Shown in pieces: positions 18,731-29,100 of a stretch of DNA of 51,235 nt. The notes below the pieces were generated by a model. It was not told the origin of the DNA. It worked only from the letters and a program-made list of their open reading frames with translations, and made no database searches. The stretch covers positions 55,725-106,959 of the forward strand of contig NPFB01000014.1 in NCBI GenBank assembly GCA_014084085.1, written 5' to 3'. This stretch comes from Hondaea fermentalgiana. Its lineage: Eukaryota > Sar > Bigyra > Thraustochytrida > Thraustochytriidae. Both the position numbers and the translations under genes were made by a program. Numbering within the stretch: position 1 is the stretch's first letter; each line of letters opens with the position of its first letter.

Positions 18731-19574
18731 TCAATGATTGCGCGTGCGATCAATACGTTTACGAATGGCATCCTCGGTCTCATTGAATTTCCGCTTCATG
18801 TCCTCGACACATTGACGACCAACCACGAGCATCCGGGCAATAATGATGGGGTCCGTCTCGTTACGAGCCTCTTCAAATTCTTTGCGCGCGCTGCGCTTGA
18901 GCACAACAGACCAGGGCTCGCCGTTGTCATCAGCCCAATAAAAGCATCGTGCTGTGTTTTGTCAAGAGTGAACAAGCAAGCAAACAGAAAACGAGGTCAG
19001 TCTAATGCTCATCATCCAGTCGTGGACAAGAGTGCGGCGCGAGGGCGGAGCATAAAGCCTCTGCAGATACACAGTGATCGCTTGCGGAAAAGAAGGTGTG
19101 CGGCATGGGCGGTCAATTGGCTCAGGGTAATTCTGGAATAAACATATATCTGCACAACCAAGGTTCAGGAATATGCATACTATCATCTTTGCCAAGACTC
19201 GCAAACGCACGCACGCACACACTCACTCGCTCCGCGCAATCAAAAAGAGTATGGAATCCGCTCGGATGGGCCCAAACGAAACAAAACGAAGACTCAGACA
19301 AAGTAATGTAGATGTGTGCAAGTGACCTCAGCGCCCCGAGAGGCTCAGTGGGAAGTCGAGCATTGTTGGCATCCTTGTCATCGTTCGAAAAGGCCCCTCC
19401 GCTTGCTAACGCTCCACGCGCGCTCGCGCCGTCTGCACTCGACGTGTCCTCGCCGCTGGAGGCCGAGAATGAGCCGCTCGCTCTCGTTGTGCCTCACTTA
19501 CCCATACGCAAGCAGTCGCGGTAGAGCGACAGCGCTTCGCGCCGGTTCGCGCCCGGCGGCGTCCGGAACACCAT
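18731..19574 (-). CDS. LYR-motif protein (mitochondrial assembly-factor type), two exons
   Basis: Complement of join(18731..18951, 19502..19574) encodes 97 residues. Exon 1 reads MVFRTPPGANRREALSLYRD and continues to CLRM, with the LYR motif at 17-19. It stops at a strong donor, G|GTAAGTG. Exon 2 begins after ACACAG with RCFYWADD and contains ARKEFEEARNETDP and IARMLVVGRQCVEDM. The join is in phase (G + CA gives Ala) and recreates LYRDCLRMARCFYW. LYR proteins are small helical mitochondrial matrix factors that use LYR to recruit the Fe-S co-chaperone system or mitochondrial acyl carrier protein. The spacing and the EEFRRNK/EFEEARN-like helix resemble LYRM2, but I do not assign an orthologue. 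An in-frame ATG at 19772 would add 66 residues and is less likely for this short family. Confidence 0.85.
18952..19501 (-). other. 550-nt GT-AG intron of the LYR gene
   Basis: On the minus strand the donor is GTAAGTG at 19501 and the acceptor is ACACAG ending at 18952. The interval has stops in the frame continuing from exon 1, starting just three codons inside. It is the only intron I can support in the window. Confidence 0.8.
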
Positions 19575-20173
19575 CGCGGCTCGACGCACCAAGGCTTCTC
19601 GGCGCCGCTCCGCAAACAGGGTTTGCAGAGCTAGCGATGGATGTATGGCCCGCCGTGGATGAATGGCTCCGGGCCTAGAAGGCCGACTGCAGTCAAACGT
19701 TACGTGAAACCACAGCAGTTTATTTGAAACGTCATCGTTTCGTAACCGATGGTGAAACGGTTGCCGTTTCATTCTTACCTATGACTCGAGAGCTTGTGAT
19801 ATTTGCAATAAAGAGGACAGAGCCTCTCTCTTTTCGACTTTAAAATGACTGTGGAGTTACCTTGCTCAAACCCAAATTGCCCTTACGCGGCATGTGTAAA
19901 GAGAACAAGTAGCTTGTGTCGTGAAACCTCGAACTATTGATTTATGAGCCAGCCGAGCTTATGGCTCGCATCGAAGCAAATTCACAGACAGTTGAAGCCC
20001 TGCAGGATTATAATCAGATGCGAAAGCAGGATATAACCACGGTTTGCGCTACTTTCAGAATGCATATTCAAGATGACAGACTGGGCAGACCGTAGCGTTC
20101 ATGCAAAGCGATGATTTCGTAGGCGGCCTCGCGCCATGATCACCTCAGTGCCAGCATGGACTTTTTACACTGC
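19575..20173. other. intergenic, LYR gene upstream region
   Basis: This holds the LYR promoter and the 3' flank of the TIR-NACHT-WD40 gene. Two adjacent inverted repeats are present at 19726-19770. No further coding sequence is supported. Confidence 0.5.
19726..19770. promoter_or_regulatory. two adjacent GAAACG...CGTTTC inverted repeats
   Basis: GAAACG-TCAT-CGTTTC (19726-19741) and GAAACGG-TTG-CCGTTTC (19754-19770) share arms and lie 12 bp apart, about 150-200 bp upstream of the LYR start. They could be a paired transcription-factor operator or small hairpins in the leader. Function is not shown by the sequence. Confidence 0.4.
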
Positions 20174-23100
20174 TCACCGTCTCCTTAACAAAATGTGAAC
20201 CATTCCGCTCTTATCCCCCACAACGTAACAATCGTCGCATTGGGCTGTGGCACTTGAAAGATATGGGTAGATTTCTTTCCCCTGAGCCGAGGCACCTAGG
20301 AAAACGGGGTGATCTGTCGTGAAGCCTATCCCTCCCCTGCTCTTCACGTGAATGCCGCTCAACACCTTCACAGGGCGATCGATTTTAGTGACTATGGCAT
20401 GTGCCTCCTCAGCCTCGCTCGTATAAAGCTCCCAATGAAATGTAATTTTCTGCCACGTCTCCGACACGATGAAATTGCCCACAATCTTGATACTTGTGAC
20501 AGGACTGGCGTGTCCTTTGATAACACGCTTTCTCGCGCCTGAAGAAGCATCCCATATACCAATAGTCCAGTCTGAGGACCCAGAAAGGACAATGTTGCCC
20601 TGGACGGCAAGGCTTGTGATCGGTCCGGTGTGTCCTTTCAAAACACGTTTCTGTTTGCCCGTTCTGGCATTCCAAATGCGCACCGTCATGTCATCAGACC
20701 CCGAAACGACAATGTTTCCTCGGATAGCGACGACTGTAACAGCACTCGCATGTTTCTTATGATTATCCTGCGCAGCACCCGACTCAACGTTCCAGATTTG
20801 GACTGTCCTGTCTAAAGCCCCAGAGACAATGGTATCGCCATCTACTGCTAAGCTTGTTACGAAACCAGAATGCCCACGAAGAACGTGCTTCACATCTCCC
20901 GTGTTCGCACTCCAAACACGCACGGACTTGTCCCAGGATCCGGACACGATAGAGTTGCCAAGTATCGCCACACTGGAGACACGCGAAGAATGTCCTCTGA
21001 GAATATGACGCTCGTGGCCTGACAAAGCGTTCCAGATGCGTACTGTATTGTCAAAGGACCCAGATACGATGGTGTTTCCCTGAATAGCCACGCAATAGAT
21101 GAAGCCTGAATGCCTTCTAAGAACACGCTCCAGTCGGGTTTTCGTAGCGTTCCAAATGCGTACTGTCTTATCGTAGGATCCAGACACAATTGTGTTCCCA
21201 TCGATTGCCACACTCGTAACCCGATCCGAGTGCCCTCTTAGAGAGGATCGCGCGCAATCCGACGTACAATCCCAAATGTAAACCATTCCATCGGCAAATC
21301 CAGACACAATAAGATCTCCCTGAATGGTCACGCTTTCAATCGCACTAGCTACGTACTTCCAAGACAATTGCTCGCCGGTCCTGGCGTTCCAAATACGAAT
21401 CGACTTGTCTTTTGACCCAGACACAACTGTATTGCCCTCGATCGCCACACTTGTGACACGATCATAATGGCCCTTGAGTACTTGCTGCTCCTCGCCTGAT
21501 GCAGCGTTCCAAATCCGCACCGCGCAGTCTCCGGACCCAGATACGATCGTATCGCCCTGAATTGCTACACACCAAACATCATCATACTGACCCCTGAGAA
21601 CTTGCTGCAAGGGATCCCGCGAACGAGGAAGCGTTGCGCCAACTGGTTCGAGCCAGGAACCTTTTGGCCTTATAAGACTCCGTGCCAGCGGGTTTCTGGA
21701 GCCATGGCCAAGACGCGCCAGAACCTGCGACGCAAGCTCGTTAGGATCATGGCTAAGGGCGATTATGGCTTTGCTCAGAAACCGAGGTGTATCACTTTCG
21801 CGAGCAAAATTGATGCCCAGCTCCACGCAGTCCCGAATAAGGTTACGAATTGTGACTCGTCTCTGGGCCTCGTCATTTCCAAAGGAGATTGCCCTGTGCA
21901 CCCACCCGAAGTCGTTCAAGAGCCCAAAGGCTGATCGTGAATTTCCACTTTTGATGCAGTGAAAGACTGCGTGCCGGAAAGCAAAGGCGTCATCGTGAAC
22001 GCCACAGTACTCTGCCAAGCGCTCGTGACCCTTATCGAGGTCCACACAAAGCCGGGCTCCACTCTGCTCACTATCTGAGAGCCAATCTGCCATTCGCTTG
22101 TGGATGAGAGCCACGCGACCGTCGCCACCCTTGTGCAAGAGGTTTCGTGCGTCATTGACAATTGCTGCTGTCTTCTGCTTACTTTTGCCCAGAAGTGAAC
22201 TGAGGTGTTCAACGCTTAATGGTTCACGAGCTGCTACGAGTGGTGCCATCAATGCCTTGTACACGTCGTCTCCGCCAACCTTGACAAGCAGGCGCTCAAA
22301 GTACTCCTCGAACATACCGCCCAGACCGGCGGGAATCACGTCCTCCTCAAGAATATCCTGCATGGTCAACGGCCCATGGTGCTTCTTTCTGTGGGCCTGC
22401 TTCAGCGCGTTTGGCAGAAAGCCTGCCCAAAGGAATAGACCATCGGAGCGCTTCGAAAGAATCTTGGCACACTCTGCAAGATTCTTTGCCTGTACGACAT
22501 CACTCATTTCACGTAATAGATGCTTGATATGCAGCTCGATGTCCCGAAGATTTTCCGCGTCCTTGAGCTCGAGCACTTTGTAGTCAAGGTTGTTGTTAGT
22601 GATAATGCGTTCGATTTCACCTTCGAGGCGTGTGCTCATGACCAGATTTAGCCACGGTGGCATCGAGTCTTTCCATTTTCGGACGACATTTTGCAAAAGC
22701 TCGTCACTCTTGCTGCATTCATCCAAAGCATCGATCACGACAACTTGCCGCGCCATATCAGGCCCCAGCTTGCTCAGAGGGTCGATGAGAATGATTTGAA
22801 ACATGTCGGGCAGAGCTTTATCACGAACATCCTCAATATTCATGGTGTCGAGCATCTCGGCAAAGCCAGGCACACTTTGGCAGAGTTGCCATGCAATGCT
22901 CACGAGAGCTTCTTTTGGTGCTGCAGCCGTCACTTGATCGTGTCGGAAAAAGTGATATGCCGCAACAAAAATAGGCGATCGCTCCCTTTTGCTACGACGC
23001 CATAGACTACGCACCAGCGACAGCTTTCGAAAAGGTTTCGTGCTCAAGTTACTCTTGAAGCCCTCCATATGCTCGTCAATTTGTAGCGCACCTCCTCGGA

Positions 23101-24373
23101 AGCACAATTCGGCCATGACGACACTCTTGCCGACACCGCCATCACCCGCAAGGATAAAGACAGCGCTTCTGTTCCTTCTGTGCCAATTACAGAGGCTGTC
23201 AAGTATCCAACTTCGTGTCCCAACGGTGAATTTGACCGCTTTGCCTTTTGCCCAAACTTCAGAGCTAAAAGGACTTAGACGTGGGTAAATGTCCCGCATT
23301 AGTGGGGTGAGATCAGACGAAGCCTTGGGCGTGTCAATACGCATGCGAATAGCATTTGCGAGACGCTCGACAGCATCGTCCGAGAGTTTCACTAAATTCA
23401 CGGGCGTCTGTCGTGCAAGTGCGAGCTGGAATGAGCCGGTCCACTTTGTTGCAGCCTTGGTCATTGTCGTTTCCAGCGCAGCGACCACGGTGCGGTCTGC
23501 GCGCTGATTGCCGGCATGCCGAAATTCTTTGAGACAATTGTCAGATCGGTCGCCAAAGTTCACTTTGTCCATGTATCTCTTTGTCGCGAGAACAAGGAAA
23601 ATCCGTGATCCCTCAATACCACGAGACATGCTTTCATCAACGCTCCCCATAACTTCTTTCTCGTCGAGCCACAATTTTAGGCCATGGTTCTTTTCGAGGC
23701 GCATTGCAAGCTTCTTCGCTATGTCATGGACTCCCCACTCGTGAGAAATAAAAGCATCAAAGACTTTGTCAAGACGTTCGCCATTTGCTTTTGCTCTTAC
23801 TTGGTCAAGAAGAAAAGAAATGGTGGCTGTCTCTGGATCGCAGAAGTCAAAATGCAGCTCGTTGGCCATGTGCCAGCTGATTGGGCCGTGCCAGGATTTT
23901 TGCAAGACCATATTCTTATCTACAATAACTGGCACGAGCGCGTTTGGCAGCTTACGGGCTACTGCTTCAATTAGTCGATCATTCTCCTCCATTGCAGCAC
24001 TCACTAAAACAGCTGCAACGGCTGTCCCTATCACCTCATCAATTTTTCCGGCGCCCATAGCGTCATTCACGGTGCATACAGGCAAATGTAGGAGAGGCTG
24101 GATGGCGTCGAGTAACTGCTCGGCCACGATCTCGTCTAAAGGGTCGTGGACGATGAAGACTGCAATATTCTCCAAATCATCTGATCGACTTTCCTTTGCT
24201 GTTTCTAGATCCTCCGCAATCTCGGGATCCTCAACAGCGACTTCTTGGTGCTGGCGTGCATGCTCGTGGCGTACCTTCTCATCGCATACCTCCTTCAAGC
24301 GTGCTTCTTCATGGCGCGCTTCATTCTCGCCGTCCCCATTAAACTGTGCGATAAGATCCTTGACCGTCCCCAT
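20174..24373 (-). CDS. TIR-NACHT-WD40 STAND protein (NLR-like), with a second TIR-like domain
   Basis: The protein has 1399 residues. A charged His/Glu-rich start (1-65) is followed by a TIR-like alpha/beta region (about 69-195, IAVFIVHDP and ALVPVIVDK). A clearer TIR domain sits at about 203-290: FDAFISHEWG, KLWLDEKEVMG and SRIFLVLATKRYM; E240 is a candidate for the NADase glutamate position. The NACHT-type STAND ATPase has Walker A GDGGVGKS at 410-417 and Walker B VVVIDALDEC at 544-553, followed by a helical arm. From about 925 come ten WD40 repeats (TIVSGSYDKTVRIWN type), the last degenerate, plus a partial C-terminal one. In this class the WD propeller senses a ligand, the NACHT oligomerises on ATP exchange, and the TIR is the effector. 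Immune or cell-death function is inferred from architecture. No membrane segment is seen. Confidence 0.93.
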   Translation of the reverse strand: MGTVKDLIAQFNGDGENEARHEEARLKEVCDEKVRHEHARQHQEVAVEDPEIAEDLETAKESRSDDLENIAVFIVHDPLDEIVAEQLLDAIQPLLHLPVCTVNDAMGAGKIDEVIGTAVAAVLVSAAMEENDRLIEAVARKLPNALVPVIVDKNMVLQKSWHGPISWHMANELHFDFCDPETATISFLLDQVRAKANGERLDKVFDAFISHEWGVHDIAKKLAMRLEKNHGLKLWLDEKEVMGSVDESMSRGIEGSRIFLVLATKRYMDKVNFGDRSDNCLKEFRHAGNQRADRTVVAALETTMTKAATKWTGSFQLALARQTPVNLVKLSDDAVERLANAIRMRIDTPKASSDLTPLMRDIYPRLSPFSSEVWAKGKAVKFTVGTRSWILDSLCNWHRRNRSAVFILAGDGGVGKSVVMAELCFRGGALQIDEHMEGFKSNLSTKPFRKLSLVRSLWRRSKRERSPIFVAAYHFFRHDQVTAAAPKEALVSIAWQLCQSVPGFAEMLDTMNIEDVRDKALPDMFQIILIDPLSKLGPDMARQVVVIDALDECSKSDELLQNVVRKWKDSMPPWLNLVMSTRLEGEIERIITNNNLDYKVLELKDAENLRDIELHIKHLLREMSDVVQAKNLAECAKILSKRSDGLFLWAGFLPNALKQAHRKKHHGPLTMQDILEEDVIPAGLGGMFEEYFERLLVKVGGDDVYKALMAPLVAAREPLSVEHLSSLLGKSKQKTAAIVNDARNLLHKGGDGRVALIHKRMADWLSDSEQSGARLCVDLDKGHERLAEYCGVHDDAFAFRHAVFHCIKSGNSRSAFGLLNDFGWVHRAISFGNDEAQRRVTIRNLIRDCVELGINFARESDTPRFLSKAIIALSHDPNELASQVLARLGHGSRNPLARSLIRPKGSWLEPVGATLPRSRDPLQQVLRGQYDDVWCVAIQGDTIVSGSGDCAVRIWNAASGEEQQVLKGHYDRVTSVAIEGNTVVSGSKDKSIRIWNARTGEQLSWKYVASAIESVTIQGDLIVSGFADGMVYIWDCTSDCARSSLRGHSDRVTSVAIDGNTIVSGSYDKTVRIWNATKTRLERVLRRHSGFIYCVAIQGNTIVSGSFDNTVRIWNALSGHERHILRGHSSRVSSVAILGNSIVSGSWDKSVRVWSANTGDVKHVLRGHSGFVTSLAVDGDTIVSGALDRTVQIWNVESGAAQDNHKKHASAVTVVAIRGNIVVSGSDDMTVRIWNARTGKQKRVLKGHTGPITSLAVQGNIVLSGSSDWTIGIWDASSGARKRVIKGHASPVTSIKIVGNFIVSETWQKITFHWELYTSEAEEAHAIVTKIDRPVKVLSGIHVKSRGGIGFTTDHPVFLGASAQGKEIYPYLSSATAQCDDCYVVGDKSGMVHILLRRR
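20470..21610 (-). repeat. array of about 120-bp WD40-coding repeats
   Basis: A roughly 120-bp unit coding for one WD40 blade recurs about ten times, most clearly in the phase of IVSGS-x-D-x-x-VRIWN. Copies differ at many sites, so the array is not a very recent expansion. Confidence 0.75.
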
Positions 24374-25720
24374 GATCTTTCCGTCGCCCTATGGCCACTC
24401 TTCACCCGCTCGTGCGTCTCCCTGCTGGTGCTCGCGCGGCCTCGCTCGGCTCCACTTCTGGGCACATTCAGATTTGCTGCCTGCACGTGCAGCCGGCTGG
24501 CTCCCTGGTAAGCATTTTCCTCAGATTTCAGCTTTTCGAGGTCTCTCACAGACTTTTAGTCAATCACGCCTGACTCACAGTCAGACTGTGAAGTGGGCTT
24601 TGTTGCTCAGCTTTGTCACTAGGGCCTGGGCTTGACACGTGGACCGCAGACCTTAACGGTAGGCAACATGATGGCGGGAGCCCTTTCCGTCCTTTATACC
24701 TGAGTCGGACTTTCAAATATCAAATTGGCATGGCGCTACCAATCGCAAGTCAAGTGAAGTTCAACCCTTCTGTTCTAGAAATACAAAGACAACGTCAACT
24801 TTGACCCAGACAACGGTTGGATTAATTATGCTGGAAAGCGCCGCTCCGACTTCGGTCAGCCAATAGCGTGCGCTGCACGCAGCAAACACAATCTCGGTAG
24901 AGATAGACCCACCCATTTTTCAACTGCAAAACAAGGCTTGAAGACATCTTATCCTTCCTAAGCTGTGCTGATGGACGAGCAATGGAGTAGATCGCCTCGA
25001 CTACGAAACGAGACTCCCCATCGGTGTAAGTTCGCCTCATTCCTTCGATGACTTTGGCCATCTGGTATGTCAGTATCATCTCCCGAAAGGCCTTGACAGT
25101 CAGTAATTCTCGTTCCCGCAATAAACTCGTGGCATCTTTCGGTGCTACAGCCCAGTTTCAATGAACCATGATATTTTAGCGCTGCGTCTTTTGCAACAGC
25201 AGATCTCGCGTGCGGCAGCAAAGCGGCGGCAGTGATTATTCTTGCGTTCTTTGTCGATCTCAGAGACGCCCAGTAAGAAGTAGGCGTACTTCTTCATAAT
25301 CTTTCAGTGAAAATGTCGCCGGAACCAAAGTTACGATGTCAACCTCGCTTCTTTGCTTAGATTCCTGGCTGGAACAAGACTTTTTGTCATTGTCAAAAGG
25401 ATTTCCTTGAAGGCCCTACGAGTTCATGCAGTCGTGCGGTCTGCCACGAGCTACAACGAGAATCAGAGGGTGGATGCAAAGATGTCCTGTTACAAACAAA
25501 AAACAATAATAATGAAAAAGACGGGCGATGCGCACAGGGCGTTTGCAGGAAAATAGCCGGATAAAATGTACAAAACAACCAGTACTATACATGCCCTTTT
25601 GTGCGTCTACTGTGTGGCGGGGTATACATGATTGCTACTCTCCGTCGGGTGTGTGGTGCGCACATTCCCTTATACTCGGTATTGTCGGCGCTGCTGCTGG
25701 CAGGCCAAGCATACCCGGCG

Positions 25721-25751
<31 letters not shown>

Positions 25752-26029
25752 TCGTAGTAGCGAGCGGTGGCGGCCGCGCCGCCACTTCCGTGGCAAAGGT
25801 GCGACTGCTCGCCGCCTCTGTGTGTGTACGTAAAGACGACCATGGCTCGTGCCCGTGGCGTCCTTCCCGCGCCACAGCCGCTCGTGCGGCTCTGGTCGCT
25901 GGCAGCCGTCGTGCCCCTCGCAGCGCCCCGCGACGCAGCCTGCGAGCCGTAAACCTCCCCAGGTGCTCAAGACACGGACGGCCTCGGGCTGCTGCTGCGT
26001 GCGCAGCGCCTTGCTCTGCTCGTTGTGAA
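24374..26029. other. intergenic, partly AT-richer island before the assembly gap
   Basis: The interval lies between the TIR-NACHT-WD40 start and the N gap. From about 24650 to 25570 it is visibly AT-richer than its neighbours. A minus-strand frame of 99 codons (24822-25121) includes FREMILTYQMAKVIEGMRR but matches no family I recognise. Hairpins occur at 24570-24584 (CTGACT-CAC-AGTCAG) and about 25277-25294. A (CT)n tract lies at 25721-25752. A short plus-strand frame at 25842-25952 starts MARARGVLPAPQPLVRLWSL and looks signal-peptide-like, but it ends after 36 codons. Confidence 0.4.
25721..25752. repeat. (CT)n dinucleotide repeat
   Basis: A CT tract of about 30 bp lies upstream of the first class C receptor gene. 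Confidence 0.85.
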
Positions 26030-26129
26030 NNNNNNNNNNNNNNNNNNNNNNNNNNNNNNNNNNNNNNNNNNNNNNNNNNNNNNNNNNNNNNNNNNNNNNN
26101 NNNNNNNNNNNNNNNNNNNNNNNNNNNNN
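26030..26129. other. assembly gap (100 N)
   Basis: Exactly 100 unknown bases, a customary placeholder for a gap of unknown size. It lies 55 bp before the first receptor's apparent start codon, so that gene's promoter and possibly true N-terminus are missing. Confidence 0.98.
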
Positions 26130-26184
26130 GCGCGCGGGGAGGGCGCGCGCGGGCGGCGCGGAGCGGAGAGACCCCGCGCGGGAA

Positions 26185-29100
26185 ATGCGGGCGCCGGCCT
26201 CCTCGAAGACGGCGCCGGCCAGGAGAAGGAGGAGGGCGAGGGGCGGAGGCGACCGCCGCACGGGGCGCGCCTGGGCTGCCGCGGTGGCGGCGCTCGTCAC
26301 GGCCCTCGCCGCGCTCGCGCTCGTCGGGGAGGCGGGCTCGGCGCAGGGCCTGCAGCCTGCCCGACGAGCGGCGCAAGACTCGAACAGCAGTATCAAGGTG
26401 ACGCTGCAACTCCTGAGCGGCCTGTCGACGTACGACGAGGGCGAACGCACGTGGCTCGGGAGACTGAGCACCACCAAGGCAGCGGCGGCGATCATTGCCG
26501 CGCAACACTGCCAAGAGAGAAACGGGACGGTGGTGGAGGAACTGAGCCGCAGCACGGGCATGGAGGGCTGCGACAATCTCGAATTCGCCGTCACCAGCTG
26601 GGACACGCGGAGTATTCAGTCCGTGGCCGTCAAGTCGTACCTTGCCGGCAACTCGCAGTCGTCGGACCCAACGAACTTTGTGATTGGCACCTCGCGCTCG
26701 CTGACATCGCTTCCAGTATCGATTCTCGCCAATGTAAACAAGATTCCCATCATTTCCTACTGGGCAACCTCTCCGGACTTTGACGATAATAGCATTCACG
26801 AGCAGTTTTTGCGCACCATCCCGTCTGATAGTGCAACGGCCGCAGCGCTGGCCGAGCTCTTTCAAGAGTACAATCTTGCCCACGCAGGCATGCTGTATGT
26901 AGACGACACGTACGGCGATGGTTTCCGCGAGTCGCTGCTCGTCGAGACCAACGACCGTGATATTACTCTCGAAGCCTTTTCGTATCGGGAGGGCGACTCG
27001 CTGTCGATCAAAAATGCCATCAACGGTCTGGCAGGCACCCAGCTCAACGTCATTTTTGTGGTGGCCTTCATGGCAGACTTTCCCGCCATTATGGACTACT
27101 TTGAGGCGCGGGGCATGACGGGTCGCGGGACGCTTTTTATTTTCAGCGATGCCATTGGTGCCGATGAGCTCACGCAGGTGGTGCAAGCGTATCCGCGTCT
27201 CGCCTCAATTCTCAATGCGACACAGGTGGTTCAGGCCGTGAGCGGCGACGACAGGAATCCGGTATTCGATCGATTACGGGCCAACTGGCCTTCCTATGTT
27301 CGCTATGCGGATCTCATCAACGAACTTTTGCCAGGGGGCGCCAACTTCTCCGATCCAACTCTCGAACTCGACGATGATCTCACCGGCGACAATCTGACGC
27401 TTTCGATTGGGGAAGATCTCTTTACAGATTCGAGCATTGTGGAAAGCTTCATCTACGACACGGCGTTTGCCTACGATGCAGTGGTTTCAGCGTGCCGCGC
27501 TGCCTGCATGTCGTATGCGAACGCCGGCTTTCCGCCCATTGTCGATGAACCGGGCGAGATCACCTTTGATGGCGAGGACAAGCGGCCGACGTGGCTGCAA
27601 GGCGATGCCCTTGTGGACACAATGCGCAACACGTCGAGTTTTCCCTTTGCTGGCGCATCGGGAACTGTAACTTTTGATTCGACGACGGGTTCGCGTGTCC
27701 CGGGCACGGCATATTTCAAGCTGCGAAGCGTCGTGATCGACCCAGAGAGTCTTGTGGTTGACGTGAAGAGTGTCGGCGACTGGGACAGTGGCTGGACGCT
27801 CGAGGATGGCATTTTTTTCCCACCGGGCGACACGCAGACAGTGCCGCTGCAGACGGATTTGCCCCCGGAGGACCTGAATCTTATTAGCACGGGGCTTCGC
27901 AACATGGCATTTGCAATGGTGGGCCTCGTCTTTGCCCTTTGCTTGTTCCTGGGCATTTGGGTGTGGATAAAGCGGGATACGCGGGTGGTCCGCAAGGCGC
28001 AGCCCGAGTTTCTCTTGTATTTTCTTCTTGGCATTTGCATGGCCGTGAGTAGCCTCGCTGCCTTTGCGTATCCGGAGTCGAGCGTCATGGGCGATCGCCA
28101 AGCTTCCGCGGCCTGCAATGTCTTTCTGTGGCTTTTGAGTATTGGTACAACCGTTACGGCGTCGGCCATTATTCTCAAGCTCTACCGCATCATGCGTATA
28201 TTTCACAATCCGAGCCTGCGCTCGCTGCTGATCAGGGCAGCTTCCCTGCTCAAGATTATGGCCACCTTGTTGGCCATCAATGTGATTTTTCTACTCGTGC
28301 CCACGATCGTGGATCCGGTGTCTTGGCAACGCATTGTTGTTGCCGAGGATGAGTTTGGGAACCCGACATCAAGTTATGGCACGTGCTATTTTTCCGATTC
28401 TTCCACGGTCAAGGTTTGTTTTGGTCTGTTGCTCGCGTTTCACGCAAGTCTCTACGTGGTAGGCGCCGCGATCGCGTACAAGGTGCGAGACATTGATAGC
28501 TCATTTCAAGAGGGCAAGACCTTGGCTGTGGCTGTGGTGTGGCAGTTTCAGCTGTACCTCATTTCGGCGCCGATCGTGCTGGCTGTGAGCGCGACCGAGA
28601 CCGAGATCAAGTTTCTCATCATCTGTCTTGCCATTTTTCTGGCCAATGTCTTTGCCGCGCTCTTTGTCATGGGACCAAAGGTTCATGCTGTGCGCTATGG
28701 CCTGTCCGAGGATCCTACACAATCGGACCGTCGTCAGGCCTTTCATCGGGGTCACAAGCCGCGCAATCGCGGAGACAAAGAAAGCAGTGCGGCGTCCAAC
28801 GCCAGTCCGCCGGGGCCTGGTTCAAGCTCGGCGCCCTCGCCCCGGCCTCCTCTTTCTCCTCGTGCCGCTGCCTTTGACGATGATGACCTTGATTCTGTCG
28901 ATGAAGAAGCCGCCAAGCTTGGGTTGAATCCTCTTTCCGAGGCCACTGTTCGACTGAGAGTGCGCTCTTCGGGGCTCTTTGATAGTATCGAGCAGGAGGA
29001 CGCCCTAGCCTATCAGCCGCCTTCGCCTCGGCAGCAAGTCCCTGTCGCGAGCATGAACGCTCAGCCCCTTCCGAATGGAAATCACGAGGCTTCTCCACCG

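Noticed and set aside
21640..21660. GGTTCGAGCC resembling a tRNA B box
   Set aside because: It lies inside the TIR-NACHT-WD40 coding sequence with no A box or acceptor stem. I saw no tRNA or rRNA gene in the window.
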